DNA of 64,000 nt from an uncultured Methanomicrobiales archaeon (lineage in GTDB: Archaea > Halobacteriota > Methanomicrobia > Methanomicrobiales > Methanospirillaceae): NCBI GenBank assembly GCA_903832665.1, contig CAILCG010000026.1:62001-126000 (forward strand), written 5' to 3'. How positions within the stretch are numbered: the stretch's first letter is position 1; each line of letters starts with the position of its first letter. Under the pieces are notes generated by a model. That model did not search any database. It saw only the letters and a list, made by a program, of their open reading frames with translations, and was not told the origin of the DNA. Positions 50,500 to 59,775 of this stretch are shown one piece after another. Made by a program: the position numbers and the translations under genes.

Positions 50500-51012
50500 T
50501 CATTTCAGGGTATGGACTTCAGCCTTCTCTTTATGATAGAGCAGGTACAAGGCTGCAAGGACAACCGGGAAGAGGAGATCTATCCATAATACCGCCCCGA
50601 GATTGTTGGGAGAAGCATCTCCGTGTGCAATAAACTCGTACACATGGCCGAGACCCGCTCCAAACAGGAACAGCCCTCCTCCAATGATCGTTGCTAGCCA
50701 GAAATGATCCCGGAACTTCAGGCACAGGATACCAACGATACCGATCGATGCGTCCCAGATCCCCACTTCACGCTGGAAGGGACTGCCGGCGGCCCACCCG
50801 ATGGACTCGGCTACCCGGTCAGAGAAGAGCAGGTGGCCGATTCCCCCCCAGAGCAGGGACAGACCGAGCCCGCATACGAGCTGCCACATCAGGATAATTT
50901 CGAGTTTCCGGTGAGTGTCAGCGGTTTTTTTCTCCCGGGTTATATGTACCACGGCAACCAGTACCCCAAGAAGCGGAAAGAGGAGCGACCAGAGGATTTC
51001 CATAAGACTCAT
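50500..51012 (-). CDS. Membrane protein, DUF6790-like
   Basis: This 170-residue protein has five hydrophobic helices with short loops (WSLLFPLLGVLVAVVHITRE, LVCGLGLSLLWGGIGHLLF, FLFGAGLGHVYEFIAHGDAS). His and Glu in the membrane (GGIGHLLF, GHVYEFIAHGD) are conserved-looking. It resembles the DUF6790 group, but this is from memory. It is followed on the same strand by the SatP-like gene upstream. Confidence 0.7.
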   Translation of the reverse strand: MSLMEILWSLLFPLLGVLVAVVHITREKKTADTHRKLEIILMWQLVCGLGLSLLWGGIGHLLFSDRVAESIGWAAGSPFQREVGIWDASIGIVGILCLKFRDHFWLATIIGGGLFLFGAGLGHVYEFIAHGDASPNNLGAVLWIDLLFPVVLAALYLLYHKEKAEVHTLK

Positions 51013-51106
51013 ACGTTGGATCTTGGGCTGGAAGATAAATAAGACCTGTTAATCGTGAGGGCTATAGCCTACAAGTGTCAAATCAGCGGATTTGTTAAAA
51101 AAAGAG

Positions 51107-51541
51107 TTATACCGGAAGGACCCGGCTGCCATAAACCTCGTTGATGACCTGCCCGACACCCATATACAGGGCGAGCAGTCCTGCGACAAGACCGGAGAAT
51201 CCACCGAGATGAAGGATAAGGGAACTGCCGGTGAGTTGCGCTGCGACCAGCAAAACTGCCAGGACAAAGACCATAAAGAGAGTGAACGCCAGTAAGCGGT
51301 GCATTTTTAATGTGCAGATGAACAAGCCGAAGATAAGGAGAGACCAGACTGCAAGGAATGCTGCGAGATCCACCGGACCGGGCGCCTTTGTTAGACCCAG
51401 TGCAGGGAGCACCAGAATCGTGGCAAAGGAGATCCAGAAAAATCCGAAACTGCCAAATGTAAGCATGCCAAACGTGTTGTTCTTCTTCCATTCCATCAAT
51501 CCGACAATAACCTGGGCGAGGCCGCCGTAAAAGATCGCCAT
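51107..51541 (-). pseudogene. GPR1/FUN34/SatP-like acetate transporter, 5' end damaged
   Basis: From the first usable ATG (51541) this encodes 144 residues with about five helices, including GGLAQVIVGLMEWKKNNTFG, the family core. The frame stays open back to 51637, where codons read PAPLGLCAFGLTTILL and LSLHNAGFTPLGSPILAM, the family's normal N-terminus (NPAPLGL), but no ATG, GTG or TTG occurs there. One extra base in the CCGG at about 51634 would make INPAPLGL. So the start is missing, shifted or a rare codon. Intact proteins of about 190-200 residues import acetate/succinate. Confidence 0.7.
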
Positions 51542-51641
51542 TGCAAGAATGGGACTTCCAAGGGGGGTGAACCCGGCATTGTGAAGGCTGAGTAAGATCG
51601 TAGTCAGTCCGAATGCGCACAGTCCCAGGGGGGCCGGTTAA

Positions 51642-51866
51642 TTAATCCTCAAACTGGGGAGAGTCATCGCCATGGCCACCCCGAATAAATATTTTTTCAA
51701 CCGGGACTCCAAAAAAATCCGAGATCCGGAATGCCAGTTCAAGGGAGGGATCGCATTTTCCTTTTTCAATGGCAAGGATCGTCTGTCGTGTTACCGCCAG
51801 TTTGTCAGCCAGGGCTTCCTGCGTGAGATCGTGTAACGCCCGGTAGACTTTGATGCGATTCTTCAT
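51642..51866 (-). CDS. XRE-family HTH regulator
   Basis: This 74-residue protein is a single HTH of the small XRE/YgzD type: [20 protein letters not shown] and [20 protein letters not shown], ending [11 protein letters not shown]. Such proteins often repress their own operon with a membrane protein partner. It lies between a small membrane-protein gene upstream and the damaged SatP-like gene downstream on the same strand. Its operator may be the inverted repeat at 52326. Confidence 0.88.
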   Translation of the reverse strand: MKNRIKVYRALHDLTQEALADKLAVTRQTILAIEKGKCDPSLELAFRISDFFGVPVEKIFIRGGHGDDSPQFED

Positions 51867-51965
51867 TCAGCCCTGAACCTCATAGTTTTGACAATTATGG
51901 GACATGGCGGCAAACGGTTAGGATGGAATTGTTTTACGTCGAATCTTCTCTACGATTCCGTCCAT

Positions 51966-52265
51966 TCACAGGGCATAGAAGACAATGATTGCAAAGGTCA
52001 TGACCACAATAACCCCGCTCCAGAGCGCCGGATTATTGATCGCGTGGGAATGCCGCTCGTGTATTACTACGGGATACATCAGGGAAAAACCTGTATACAC
52101 CCCGATGTAGATGAGAATATCCGGCAAAAACCTGCTTTCGGGAATAGCAAGGATATTTTTTAATACAATCACCAGGGCAAACAGGCAGGCTGCAGCAGTC
52201 AGGGCAAAACGTATCCTTCCATCCCCAAGGCTGTGAGGCAATACCGGGATCCTTTTCACGTTCAT
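51966..52265 (-). CDS. Small membrane protein beside the XRE regulator
   Basis: This 99-residue protein has three hydrophobic helices (FALTAAACLFALVIVLKNIL, ILIYIGVYTGFSLMYPVVI, ALWSGVIVVMTFAIIVFYAL). XRE regulator plus small multi-helix protein is a recurring archaeal/bacterial pairing with unknown purpose. No family was recognised. Its ATG is at 52265 and it should be the first gene of the cluster. Confidence 0.7.
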   Translation of the reverse strand: MNVKRIPVLPHSLGDGRIRFALTAAACLFALVIVLKNILAIPESRFLPDILIYIGVYTGFSLMYPVVIHERHSHAINNPALWSGVIVVMTFAIIVFYAL

Positions 52266-52325
52266 CGGTAAACGGGTGAACAGATGACGACCAAGTTCTT
52301 TTTATCATGCTCGTATAACTCCATC

Positions 52326-52352
52326 AAAGGATAAAAAAGTAAATTATCCTTT
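52326..52352 (-). promoter_or_regulatory. 9-bp inverted repeat, candidate operator
   Basis: AAAGGATAA (52326-52334) and TTATCCTTT (52344-52352) form a perfect inverted repeat with a nine-base AT-rich spacer. It lies 61 bases upstream of the membrane-protein ATG at 52265. An AT-rich TATA-like run (GGAATATATATTTTACC) is nearby at about 52381-52397. It suits a dimeric HTH repressor such as the one encoded at 51642. Confidence 0.55.
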
Positions 52353-52529
52353 ACATTTTAAAAAGTACCTTTAACTTTTTGGAATATATATTTTACCAAT
52401 AAAGGATTTTTGCTATTCTTGCAGAACCAACAAAAACGCGGAAGCGCCGAGTCTCATCTGCAATTCAGGTACAACCGGGAATTGGATAGCATGATATCCC
52501 AGTAAAAAAAACCGTATACTACGAACCAT

Positions 52530-54452
52530 ATGCCGCAGGGACCAGTGATTATCGGACTTATCCAGATGGCTGTCGGGAATGACCCGGATGCGATGCTGAA
52601 AAAAGCGCAGGACAAGGTAGAGCAGGCAGCAAAAGCAGGTGCAAACATTGTCTGCCTCCCGGAACTGTTCAAAAACCGTTATTTTCCCCAGCATATGGGG
52701 GTCGATATTTCGGCATTTGCAGAAACGGTCCCCGGGAAATCAACCCAGATTTTTTCAGATATTGCCAGGGCCCATCAGATCGTTATCATTGTCCCGCTGT
52801 TAGAGAAAACACCGGAAGGGAAGATCTATAATTCCGCGGTTGCGATCGATGCAGATGGCACCGTTTCGGCTCCGTACCATAAAGTACATATTCCCCAGGA
52901 TCCCGGTTTCTTTGAGAAAGGATATTTCTATCCCGGTGAGGGTTACCGGATTTTTGATACCCGGTACGGGCGTATTGCGGTCCTCATCTGTTTTGACCAG
53001 TGGTTCCCTGAGGCTGCAAGGTGTGTTGCCCTTGAGGGTGCAGAGATCATCTTTTACCCCACGGCAATCGGGCACCCGGGAGGGGAAGAGCCGGTTGAAG
53101 GGGACTGGCAGGAGGCATGGGAGCTGATTCAGCGGAGTCATGCTGTAGCAAACTGTGTCCACATCGCTGCGGTGAACAGGGTTGGCCCGGAAGAGGCCTG
53201 CCGGTTCTTCGGGGGATCATTTGTATGCGATGCATTTGGCAAGATCCTGTCAAAATCCGGAAACAGTGAAGAGAACCTCATTGTATCCGTTGATCTCTCC
53301 ATGAATACCTCTGTCCAGGAATCCTGGGGCTTTTTCAGGAACCGCCGCCCGGATACCTATGGGCGGATAGGCGTTGTTTTTCCCGGGGAAAGTGGTGCAT
53401 TTCCCTCATTACGGAAAGAAGACACTCCAAGGAACCGCGGATTCCACATGCCGGCTGAATGGGAGCCTCATGATGCAGTCTGGCTCTCGTGGCCGCACAA
53501 TCCCCATACATTTCCCCACCTTGAAGCCGTTGAAGAAGTATATTATGAGTTCATCCGGGCGGTCCATACCTCAGAAAGGGTCGAACTCTTTGTACCTTCA
53601 GCAGTAATCCACCGCAAGGTCAGGGCCCGGCTCAGGGAGTCCGGTGTAGATCTCTCCCGGATTAATCTCCATACCAGTGAATATTCTGACGTCTGGATCC
53701 GGGATTACGGGCCGACATTCCTTGTCAACCGCAGCCTGAAAAAGATCGCCATTGTCCACTGGGACTTCAATGCATGGGGGGGAAAATATGAAGACCAAAT
53801 CCAGGACGGCAGGATCCCTCTCGCAATCAATCGCAGGCTTTGCCTGCCCTTGTTCAGCCCGGGCATGGTGCTGGAGGGGGGCTCAATCGATGTAAATGGC
53901 AAGGGAACCATGCTGACAACCCGGGCATGTCTCCTGAATCCCAACCGGAACCCCGATCTCTCTGCCGATCAGATTGAAGAAAGGCTCAAAGAGTATCTCG
54001 GGATCGAGAAGGTGATCTGGTTAAACGAGGGAGTTGTCGGGGACGATACCGACGGGCACATTGACGATATCGCACGGTTCGTCGGCCCGTCAACGGTTGT
54101 CTGCGCCTATGAAAGAGACATTGCGGATGCAAATTACCCTGCCCTGCATGACAATTACGAGATACTCCGGCAATCCTGCGACCAGAGCCAGAAACCTCTC
54201 ACGATTATTAAACTCCCGATGCCTGCTCCGGTGATCGATGGCGATGAACGTTACCCGGCAAGTTATACGAATTTCTATATCGGAAACTCAGTGGTGATCG
54301 TTCCGGTGTTCAAGGATTCACACGATGCTGAAGCACTGCGGATCATAAAGGAACTCTTCCCGGACCGGGAAGTAATTGGCATCAATGCCCGGGCCATGGT
54401 AGAAGGATTCGGTACCTTTCACTGCGGGACACAGCAGCAGCCCAGGTTATAA
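52530..54452 (+). CDS. Fused N-carbamoylputrescine amidase / agmatine deiminase
   Basis: This 640-residue protein joins two enzymes of one pathway. Residues 1-300 are a nitrilase-fold AguB with Glu45 (LPELFKN), Lys118 (YHKVHIPQ) and Cys154 (LICFDQWFPE). Residues about 305-640 are an AguA-type agmatine deiminase with SDVWIRDYGPTFLV, VLEGGSIDVNG, DDTDGHIDDIARF and catalytic Cys632 (TFHCGTQQQP). Agmatine deiminase makes N-carbamoylputrescine, which the amidase turns to putrescine, CO2 and NH3. Fusion would channel the intermediate. The second-step enzyme comes first in the chain. Confidence 0.93.
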   Translation: MPQGPVIIGLIQMAVGNDPDAMLKKAQDKVEQAAKAGANIVCLPELFKNRYFPQHMGVDISAFAETVPGKSTQIFSDIARAHQIVIIVPLLEKTPEGKIYNSAVAIDADGTVSAPYHKVHIPQDPGFFEKGYFYPGEGYRIFDTRYGRIAVLICFDQWFPEAARCVALEGAEIIFYPTAIGHPGGEEPVEGDWQEAWELIQRSHAVANCVHIAAVNRVGPEEACRFFGGSFVCDAFGKILSKSGNSEENLIVSVDLSMNTSVQESWGFFRNRRPDTYGRIGVVFPGESGAFPSLRKEDTPRNRGFHMPAEWEPHDAVWLSWPHNPHTFPHLEAVEEVYYEFIRAVHTSERVELFVPSAVIHRKVRARLRESGVDLSRINLHTSEYSDVWIRDYGPTFLVNRSLKKIAIVHWDFNAWGGKYEDQIQDGRIPLAINRRLCLPLFSPGMVLEGGSIDVNGKGTMLTTRACLLNPNRNPDLSADQIEERLKEYLGIEKVIWLNEGVVGDDTDGHIDDIARFVGPSTVVCAYERDIADANYPALHDNYEILRQSCDQSQKPLTIIKLPMPAPVIDGDERYPASYTNFYIGNSVVIVPVFKDSHDAEALRIIKELFPDREVIGINARAMVEGFGTFHCGTQQQPRL

Positions 54453-54489
54453 TCCATAAGGAATATCCCCGGAAAAAAGATTTATGGGG

Positions 54490-55284
54490 TTATTCCCCGC
54501 GCTGTTTTTTCATATCCTCAAGGGACAGGGAAGGATTTTTGTATCGCCCACGGGATGCAGTCTTTGATCCCATCTGGATCGCTGCAACCGGACAGAGATG
54601 CATACAGGCAAGGCAGAGTTCACAATGGTGCAACCAGGATGGCTTTTCATTCACCATTGCAATGTTCTGCACCGGACACACCCGAGAACAAGTCCCACAG
54701 GATGTGCATTTTTCATCGGCAACGAAATCCTTGTCCATCCCCTGCACATTTTTAATAAATCCCTTGTACAGGAAATGTTTGAGCAGGGACGTGAAGGGGG
54801 ATATCCCGGGTCGTACCATAAGCCCGGTATCAATAATTGTGGCGATCTCAACAAGGCGTTCATGGGCCAATGCGAGAATTTCTTCTTTTTTCTTTCCCTG
54901 CGGGGGATCATAGAGCGGGACGAAGTTACCCGGCATCCGGACCGTAAAGGCCGCATCAGGTTGCCTGCCGCGGTGTTTCTGTAAAATGCTATCCATCTGG
55001 TGCAGAGCAGACCCGCCCATGCCGCCCATAGTAAGGACCACAAAGCAGTAACCAGTACTGCGAATATCAAGTCGTTCTGCGAATGCAGCAACGATTGAGG
55101 GAAGTCCGAGATCATAGACCGGACAAATTATGCCGACCTGATCTGCATCGGGAACAATCTCTGCCGGGGATCCTGCGAGAGAGGGGATCGACACCAGTTG
55201 GCAGTCCCCGAGACGTGCACCTATGGTTTTTGCGGCAGCGAGAGAGTTTCCCGTCCCGGTAAAATAATAAATTATCGTTTTCAT
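54490..55284 (-). CDS. EFR1-family flavodoxin-ferredoxin protein
   Basis: From the ATG at 55284 this is a 264-residue protein. The N-terminus is a flavodoxin-like domain (IIYYFTGTGNSLAAAKTIG as the FMN phosphate loop; LTMGGMGGSALHQMDSIL in the middle). The C-terminus holds two [4Fe-4S] ferredoxin motifs, CTSCGTCSRVCP and CELCLACMHLCP. Such proteins shuttle electrons between ferredoxin and flavin partners. An extra 19 residues upstream (start 55341) add nothing known. Neighbours give no clear partner. Confidence 0.88.
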   Translation of the reverse strand: MKTIIYYFTGTGNSLAAAKTIGARLGDCQLVSIPSLAGSPAEIVPDADQVGIICPVYDLGLPSIVAAFAERLDIRSTGYCFVVLTMGGMGGSALHQMDSILQKHRGRQPDAAFTVRMPGNFVPLYDPPQGKKKEEILALAHERLVEIATIIDTGLMVRPGISPFTSLLKHFLYKGFIKNVQGMDKDFVADEKCTSCGTCSRVCPVQNIAMVNEKPSWLHHCELCLACMHLCPVAAIQMGSKTASRGRYKNPSLSLEDMKKQRGE

Positions 55285-55431
55285 GGCCGGTTTTCCCATT
55301 TTTTTGATAAATTCCTTCCAGTTATTGGATTTTGAGAACAAAAAAGTTCGTTATTGAATTTTATTATGCTCAAAACAGGGAAAGATTGTGCCGTTCCATA
55401 AAAAATAGAATTACCGTTTATTCAGGAAACC

Positions 55432-56388
55432 TTAAAATCCAGGAGGTGGGGGTGATGTATGCTCACTATCGGTCGGACCTGTCGGAACCAGGCTCACCGA
55501 ACTTTTTGGAATATGCGTTTCAAGCGACACCTTGATCCGGTTGATAATATCCTGTACTTCGCCCATCTTCTTCTCACCATCAAACTCTAAGAATATCTCG
55601 ATATACACATTGCTTCCCGATCGCCGTGAACGGACGCCGTGCAGAGCAGTGTAATCATTGAAGAAGAGGGCGAGATGGCGGACGATGACCATCTGGAGTT
55701 CTTCATCCAGCGTCTTGTCAAGCAGGTCAGGCAGGGAGATTGTGATCACCCGGTACCCCGAGAACAGGAGGAACCCGGCAATCACGAAAGAAGCGAGTGG
55801 ATCGATGTAGAGTGACCAGCTGAAGCCGGAGAGTTCAAGAGTAGCAATAAGGGAAACAAGAACAGTGAAATCAGAGAATGCCTTTGTACGGAACAACTTC
55901 CACTGCGAATCCATGATGGGTGACGGTTCTCTCTGGTTGAAGCGGTAATTCTTCAACCAGAGATAGGAGTTCATGCTCACGCCAATCACCATCAGAACGA
56001 TACCCAGCAATACCCCCTCATGAACAAGCTCTCCCGGAACAGCAATCCGGTACAGGGCAACTGCAAAGACAATCAATAACGAGATGATCATCACACCGCC
56101 CGTGATGACCGAAGTGATCGTCTCCATCTTACCCATGCCATAATCGTATGACCCGGCGCCACCTTTTGCCATCTTGCGTATCGTGAGATAGGCAAGGAAC
56201 GTTGCAATGATCTCGTTGCCGCATTTCACCGCATCAGCAAACAGAACAATCGATCCCGAAAGGATTGCAGCTGCGATGTCCGGAATCCACAGGATGAAAT
56301 CGATAATCAGGCTTGTCAGGACGGTCCGTTGTTTGGCGGCATAGGAACCCGGGCCTCCTCCGACATCGAAAGATTCTGCATGCGACAT
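55432..56388 (-). CDS. Cation diffusion facilitator-like transporter with altered metal site
   Basis: This 318-residue protein has six membrane helices and the C-terminal cytoplasmic domain of the CDF family (LPDLLDKTLDEELQMVI; HGVRSRRSGSNVYIEIFLEF). The helix 2 metal motif reads FADAVKCGNEI, so the usual His is Lys55 and the next Asp is Glu59. In helix 5, KAFSD replaces HxxxD (Lys169, Asp173). The two His of the Zn2+/Cd2+ site are thus lost. It may carry a different cation or have another function. The C-terminal tail is Ser/Pro-rich. Confidence 0.85.
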   Translation of the reverse strand: MSHAESFDVGGGPGSYAAKQRTVLTSLIIDFILWIPDIAAAILSGSIVLFADAVKCGNEIIATFLAYLTIRKMAKGGAGSYDYGMGKMETITSVITGGVMIISLLIVFAVALYRIAVPGELVHEGVLLGIVLMVIGVSMNSYLWLKNYRFNQREPSPIMDSQWKLFRTKAFSDFTVLVSLIATLELSGFSWSLYIDPLASFVIAGFLLFSGYRVITISLPDLLDKTLDEELQMVIVRHLALFFNDYTALHGVRSRRSGSNVYIEIFLEFDGEKKMGEVQDIINRIKVSLETHIPKSSVSLVPTGPTDSEHTSPPPPGF

Positions 56389-56602
56389 GGATTTACATTT
56401 CCATTTGGGATTTCATGGGCTAAAAAGACCTCGGAATTCATCCGGAAGGAAATTTTTTTTCTATCCTGAAAAAAAGAAATAAAATGAGTTTTTAAAAACC
56501 CCGGGAGGAAAAAATTTAAAGATTCCCCGGCAATAAAGTTGAGCATTTTTTTAACAATACCCGATGCTGATTTCTCAACTGAACCGATGAAAAGGCTTAC
56601 TC

Positions 56603-57205
56603 ATGGACAACGACCAGATCAACTATCTCAGGCACCGTTTGGAGAGGTATGAGAAGAGCATTCAGGAGACTGATGAGCATTTCGATCAGCTGGAGTGTTT
56701 TGGAAGATACCGCGCCTGCTCCCCGTTTTTTGAAAAAAGCGGTATATCTCTCCTTATCGATGCACTGAAATCAGAGTGTGACGAATGTGACATATTCTGG
56801 CAGGAATTCGACAGGATCAACGAAGAACTCACTTCATTTGAAACCCGCAAAGGCCACGTTTACCGGGATCTGCTGTATGCGGATCTCAAAAGTTATGTGG
56901 CCGCATACCATTCTGCACTCTGTTGTGCGGACATTTCTCTCCTCTCCATCGAACGCGATCACGATCCGTTCAAAAGAGAGGAGATTCGGGTATTGCTTGC
57001 AGAGTTACAGAAAGACCATGATACCCGGGAAATTGAGATCTTCGTAACATCACTGGACAGACAATTTTTGCAGATGGCAGAACCAGCAAAAGGCTCATCT
57101 TCAAAAAAATCCCTGGCACCAGGATGTGCGGATCGTATGTCCAGTATCGTCAGAGACGACCACTCACTGATTGGTGGGGAAAATGAACAGGCGCGCCGGG
57201 CCTGA
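56603..57205 (+). CDS. Soluble helical protein, unknown
   Basis: This 200-residue acidic protein is nearly all helix, with a likely coiled coil at residues 5-30 (NYLRHRLERYEKSIQETDEH) and a Cys-rich middle (FGRYRACSPF, KSECDECDIFW, ALCCADISLL). The C-terminus is low complexity (KGSSSKKSLAPGCADRM). No family was recognised. It stands alone between divergent and convergent genes. Confidence 0.65.
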   Translation: MDNDQINYLRHRLERYEKSIQETDEHFDQLECFGRYRACSPFFEKSGISLLIDALKSECDECDIFWQEFDRINEELTSFETRKGHVYRDLLYADLKSYVAAYHSALCCADISLLSIERDHDPFKREEIRVLLAELQKDHDTREIEIFVTSLDRQFLQMAEPAKGSSSKKSLAPGCADRMSSIVRDDHSLIGGENEQARRA

Positions 57206-57328
57206 TATTTCCGGTTAATGTTACCTGATATTATTTTTCAGCAAATGTCACGCCCGGTAAAATCTCGTTGAGATCTACCAGGTTAAATCAAAAAAAAAAT
57301 TATGTCCGGATCCAGATGCCGGAATATT

Positions 57329-59533
57329 CTATCTGACTCTCACAACTATCAGGGTAATGTCATCTGACTGGGGGGCACTGTCACTGAATGTTCTGATCTC
57401 ATCGATGATACCAGCAAGAATTTTTTGTATAGGATCATCCCGGTGTTTTTTCACATAACTGGCCAGTCGTTCGTCGCCAAACTCCTCATTCTGTGGATTG
57501 AACGCCTCAGTCACCCCGTCCGTATACAGGATGAGAAGGTCCCCTGATTCCAGGACTCGTTTCCCCGGGACACCGCCTACTTCAGGAACAACCCCCAGCG
57601 CAATACACCGGCCATCATCCAGGAACTGGACCTCACTTGAATCGCGACGTACGAGGAGCGGGGGGTTATGGCCTGCATTTGCATAAGTAAAGGTCTTGTT
57701 CACCGGATCCAGGACACTGTAAAAGACCGTGATGAACATGCTCGACCGGCCGTCTTCATAGATCAGCCGGTTCGCCCGCTTGAGGGCAACTGAGGGATTC
57801 ACCTCAGAAATGCCACTCACCCGGATTAAGGTGCGGGAGAGTGCCATGAACAAGGCAGCGCTCACTCCCTTGCCGGAAACATCTGCAATCGCGAGTCCCC
57901 ACCGGTCCTGGCCAAGGGGAATGAAATCGTACAGATCGCCACCAATCTCCATTGCGGGAATAGTTGTTGCTGCCAGTTCGATTCCGGGAATAACCGGAAT
58001 GCACTCTGGGAGGAACGTATCCTGGATCTCCTTTGCAATCTCCATCTCTTTGGAATACCGTTCTTTCTCTGCCGTTGTACGCCGGAGATCCTCGATGTTC
58101 TTCTTGAGATCCAGGGTCATGGAATTGAACGAATTGGCAAGGCCCTCAAATTCATCTCCTGAGTCGATGGCAAGATGATAATCGAGATCCCCTTTACCGA
58201 TGGCAACAGTTCCCTGCCGTAGTACCTCCACAGGTCTGGTAATGATCCTCGCGAGTCGGAACGAGAGGAATAGGACAACGATCAGGAGTATGCAGAAAAG
58301 GCCACCAAACAGGACCAGGATCCTGAAGGTAATGTCGTTGATTTCTTTAGTGGTCTCATTAGTTTTCTCCTGGATATCGGTCCGGGTCATATTGGCAAGT
58401 GCCATTACTTCTGAAGCCGGCTCGTAAAAGGCCAAACTCCAGTTCATCGATTGGATGGGAGCATAGGCAATGTAGAATTTCTGGTTATCGATCGTAATTG
58501 TAGTAAAAAAATCCCCGCCGGCAATCATTTTATTTCCGACACCTACCAGATCCGGATGGGAGCTATTGAGGATATTGTGCGTTCCAAAAACCTCTTCACA
58601 TTTCGTGTTGTCATCAGTCAGGCAAGGTCCGCTAATCACTTCTCCTTTGTTATCGATCAGAAATGAAGAGCTAAAAGGATTATTATTGAGATCGATTTTG
58701 TCGCTCTGGGACCTTTCCCCTGTTAAGAGCATATGATAAGATCCTGGATGATCGGGAAGAAAGTTGAGAATATTGTCAGTTATTTGCTGAAGGGTGAAAT
58801 CCGAAGCAATCACCCAGGTACCGTATTTTGTCGGAACGGCCCGCGAACTCGTAACAACCCTCCCGTTGCCACCCTTATCGTCATATGGGTAACCCCAGAC
58901 TACCTTGGAGGATTTCTTCGCATCGTTAAACCAGGTCCTTTCCCGGGGATTATAATCAGGATCTGTCCTGTTGTCATAGGGATATTTTCGCATGATTCCC
59001 GAATCTGTGGCAATGTAGATCGCGGTCATATCCCCATCTTCCTGGAACACTTTCTTGAGCAGATCATCCATTCCTGCAAGTTTCCGATACTCTTCGGAGT
59101 TTTCAGTAGTTGTGGAGTTGGGGACAAGAAAGGCAAAGGTACCTTCGAATTTATCGGCAGGAGGGTCATTCCTTGAAAAGGATCGAACCCGGGGGTTCAG
59201 GGGGGTATTATTCTGCAGGGTGACAGCCTGTGCTGCAAGAATCTCCATCTCGCCATCCGTAATATTGAAAAGGAGGTTGACGATAAGAGCCTTATTCTCC
59301 ACAACTACGTTCAGGTTTGCCAATGATTGGCCCGCAAGAGCAACTGTGCTCCCATTCTTCGCGGTCTCGCCGAGATCCAGACTTCCGTTTTTTGCGTAAT
59401 TGCCGATTGCCATTATTGTGGTAAAAGCTACAGCCCCCATGATGAGCAGCGAGATGAGAGAAAGGGATAATAAAATGACGAGAATCTTCTCCCGGACGCT
59501 CAAATTTTTGAAAAGGGAAAGTGAAGGGGTCAT
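57329..59533 (-). CDS. Membrane SpoIIE-type PP2C phosphatase with Cache and HAMP
   Basis: From the ATG at 59533 this is a 734-residue protein. A first helix (ILVILLSLSLISLLIMGAVA) is followed by a large external dCache-like sensor (about 60-390, MRKYPYDNRTDPDYNPRERT), a second helix (ILVLFGGLFCILLIVVLFLS), HAMP (about 425-480), a coiled coil and a SpoIIE phosphatase (about 505-734, MEIGGDLYDFIPLGQDRWGL, AIADVSGKGVSAALFMALSR). It should dephosphorylate a STAS-type partner on an external signal. The STAS gene at 29.9 kb is a candidate. Confidence 0.92.
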   Translation of the reverse strand: MTPSLSLFKNLSVREKILVILLSLSLISLLIMGAVAFTTIMAIGNYAKNGSLDLGETAKNGSTVALAGQSLANLNVVVENKALIVNLLFNITDGEMEILAAQAVTLQNNTPLNPRVRSFSRNDPPADKFEGTFAFLVPNSTTTENSEEYRKLAGMDDLLKKVFQEDGDMTAIYIATDSGIMRKYPYDNRTDPDYNPRERTWFNDAKKSSKVVWGYPYDDKGGNGRVVTSSRAVPTKYGTWVIASDFTLQQITDNILNFLPDHPGSYHMLLTGERSQSDKIDLNNNPFSSSFLIDNKGEVISGPCLTDDNTKCEEVFGTHNILNSSHPDLVGVGNKMIAGGDFFTTITIDNQKFYIAYAPIQSMNWSLAFYEPASEVMALANMTRTDIQEKTNETTKEINDITFRILVLFGGLFCILLIVVLFLSFRLARIITRPVEVLRQGTVAIGKGDLDYHLAIDSGDEFEGLANSFNSMTLDLKKNIEDLRRTTAEKERYSKEMEIAKEIQDTFLPECIPVIPGIELAATTIPAMEIGGDLYDFIPLGQDRWGLAIADVSGKGVSAALFMALSRTLIRVSGISEVNPSVALKRANRLIYEDGRSSMFITVFYSVLDPVNKTFTYANAGHNPPLLVRRDSSEVQFLDDGRCIALGVVPEVGGVPGKRVLESGDLLILYTDGVTEAFNPQNEEFGDERLASYVKKHRDDPIQKILAGIIDEIRTFSDSAPQSDDITLIVVRVR

Positions 59534-59775
59534 GGTATCAGGCAATTTATTTTTGAATCCTCATCTTTCAAAGAAACCCTGAACATAAAGGGATCTGCAC
59601 GCTCTTAAAACGTGAGTGAACTTCACGTAAGATATGTCCGTACATCGCCACCCATCAGTATTCCTATGGTAAATACCACGATCATAATAATTATGACAAA
59701 ATTCAGGCAGGATACCGATGAGTCTGACCGGGCCTGCGCAGGAGAGACCCCAAGGATTACCTGCCGGTTGATCTC

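Noticed and set aside
52381-52397. TATA box for the AguB-AguA fusion gene
   Set aside because: The AT-rich run is over 130 bases from the ATG at 52530, too far for a usual archaeal leader; it could serve either strand.
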